Source: Anaerotignum sp. (lineage in GTDB: Bacteria; Bacillota; Clostridia; Lachnospirales; Anaerotignaceae). From it: a DNA stretch of 5,386 bases. Shown piece by piece: positions 5,020 to 5,386 of the stretch (its first letter is position 1; the number at the start of each line of letters is the position of its first letter). Below the pieces are notes generated by a model. The model did no database searches. It had not been told where the DNA came from and saw only the letters and a program-made list of their open reading frames with translations. The stretch covers positions 1 through 5,386 of the forward strand of contig JAFRZQ010000192.1 in assembly GCA_017442465.1 (NCBI GenBank). The letters run 5' to 3'. Position numbers and translations under genes: made by a program.

Positions 5020-5292
5020 ATGGATTGGTGGAATGTTTCGGTATATGGAGTAATACCTGTTCTTACCGTGGTAATCCTTTTCTTTGTTAAGAGAAAGTTA
5101 CTGTGGATAGCGCCATTGATTTCAACAGCAGTATCCTTTGTTATAAGCGTAATGGCAATGCCTTCGATATTAAGTGTCAGCGAATATCGAGGATTCTTGT
5201 TTTGGGCAATGCTTCTGCATCTTGGAATCACAATTACTTTGACAGCAATTGCTTATTTTATAATATATGCAATTAAGCGAAAGAAGAAATGA
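5020..5292 (+). CDS. Small three-helix membrane protein, unrecognised
   Basis: The 90-residue product is very hydrophobic, with three predicted membrane segments at about 7-23, 27-46 and 59-84. Basic residues lie at 24-26 (KRK) and at the C-terminus (KRKKK, 86-90), which by the positive-inside rule suggests N-terminus out and C-terminus in. There is no signal peptide or catalytic motif, and I do not recognise the family. The ATG at 5020 is preceded by GAGGGG 11 bases upstream. An in-frame ATG at 4990 has weaker support and would add ten residues including two cysteines. It begins 65 bp after the Nudix stop with no terminator between, so it may be co-transcribed with that broken gene. A second gene follows after 33 bp. 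Confidence 0.7.
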   Translation: MDWWNVSVYGVIPVLTVVILFFVKRKLLWIAPLISTAVSFVISVMAMPSILSVSEYRGFLFWAMLLHLGITITLTAIAYFIIYAIKRKKK

Positions 5293-5325
5293 ATATAACA
5301 AATTTGAATTTGCGGAGATGATAAG

Positions 5326-5386
5326 ATGGTCAATATAACAGATGTAAAACAGATTCTTCAATTTGCAATAGATGCGGAGATTAAAG
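5326..5386 (+). CDS. Start of a gene cut by the window edge
   Basis: An ATG at 5326 with GGAG eight bases upstream opens a frame that runs to the end of the window. Only 20 residues are visible, MVNITDVKQILQFAIDAEIK. The helical pattern ILQFAIDAEIK is reminiscent of the first helix of ferritin-like/rubrerythrin proteins, but this is far too short to assign. It follows the small membrane protein gene by 33 bp on the same strand, so the two probably form an operon. Confidence 0.55.
   Translation, partial: MVNITDVKQILQFAIDAEIK

Overview
The window looks like a moderately AT-rich chromosome from a Gram-positive, low-GC bacterium, most likely a member of the Clostridia. The grounds are strong AGGAGG-type ribosome sites, sigma-A-like promoters, a YolD-like gene paired with a Y-family polymerase, a DUF445 protein of Firmicute type, and hairpin-plus-T-run terminators. 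I cannot name the species.

Left end (1-463): a strong terminator, then the 3' half of a tRNA-Arg(CCU) on the minus strand, cut exactly at the anticodon loop. The 5' half is absent. This is the usual footprint of an integrative element in the 3' end of a tRNA gene. By the normal geometry the element would extend rightwards from about 142, with the intact tRNA beyond the window. No intact integrase is visible. A 50-codon open tail in the AT-rich stretch (202-354) resembles an integrase C-terminal tail, but that is speculative.

Centre-left (464-2500): a two-gene minus-strand operon encoding a UvrX/UmuC-like Y-family DNA polymerase and then a YolD-like protein. A promoter with one good and one degenerate LexA-like box lies in front, so the cassette is probably an SOS-induced translesion synthesis unit. 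The cassette is bracketed by a 22-bp direct repeat (408-429 and 2691-2712, 21/22 identical), which suggests it arrived, or could leave, as a module.

Centre-right (2501-4261): an AT-rich leader with a perfect inverted repeat, a small class I SAM-dependent methyltransferase of unknown substrate (plus strand), a bidirectional terminator, and a convergent DUF445 membrane protein gene.

Right end (4262-5386): a compact divergent promoter region serves the DUF445 gene and a Nudix hydrolase gene. The Nudix gene has a single in-frame amber codon ahead of its catalytic box and is probably a pseudogene. A 90-residue three-helix membrane protein gene follows, then the start of another gene cut by the window edge.

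I see no convincing undescribed system. The most informative signals are the tRNA scar, the repeat-flanked SOS polymerase cassette and the amber-interrupted Nudix gene.
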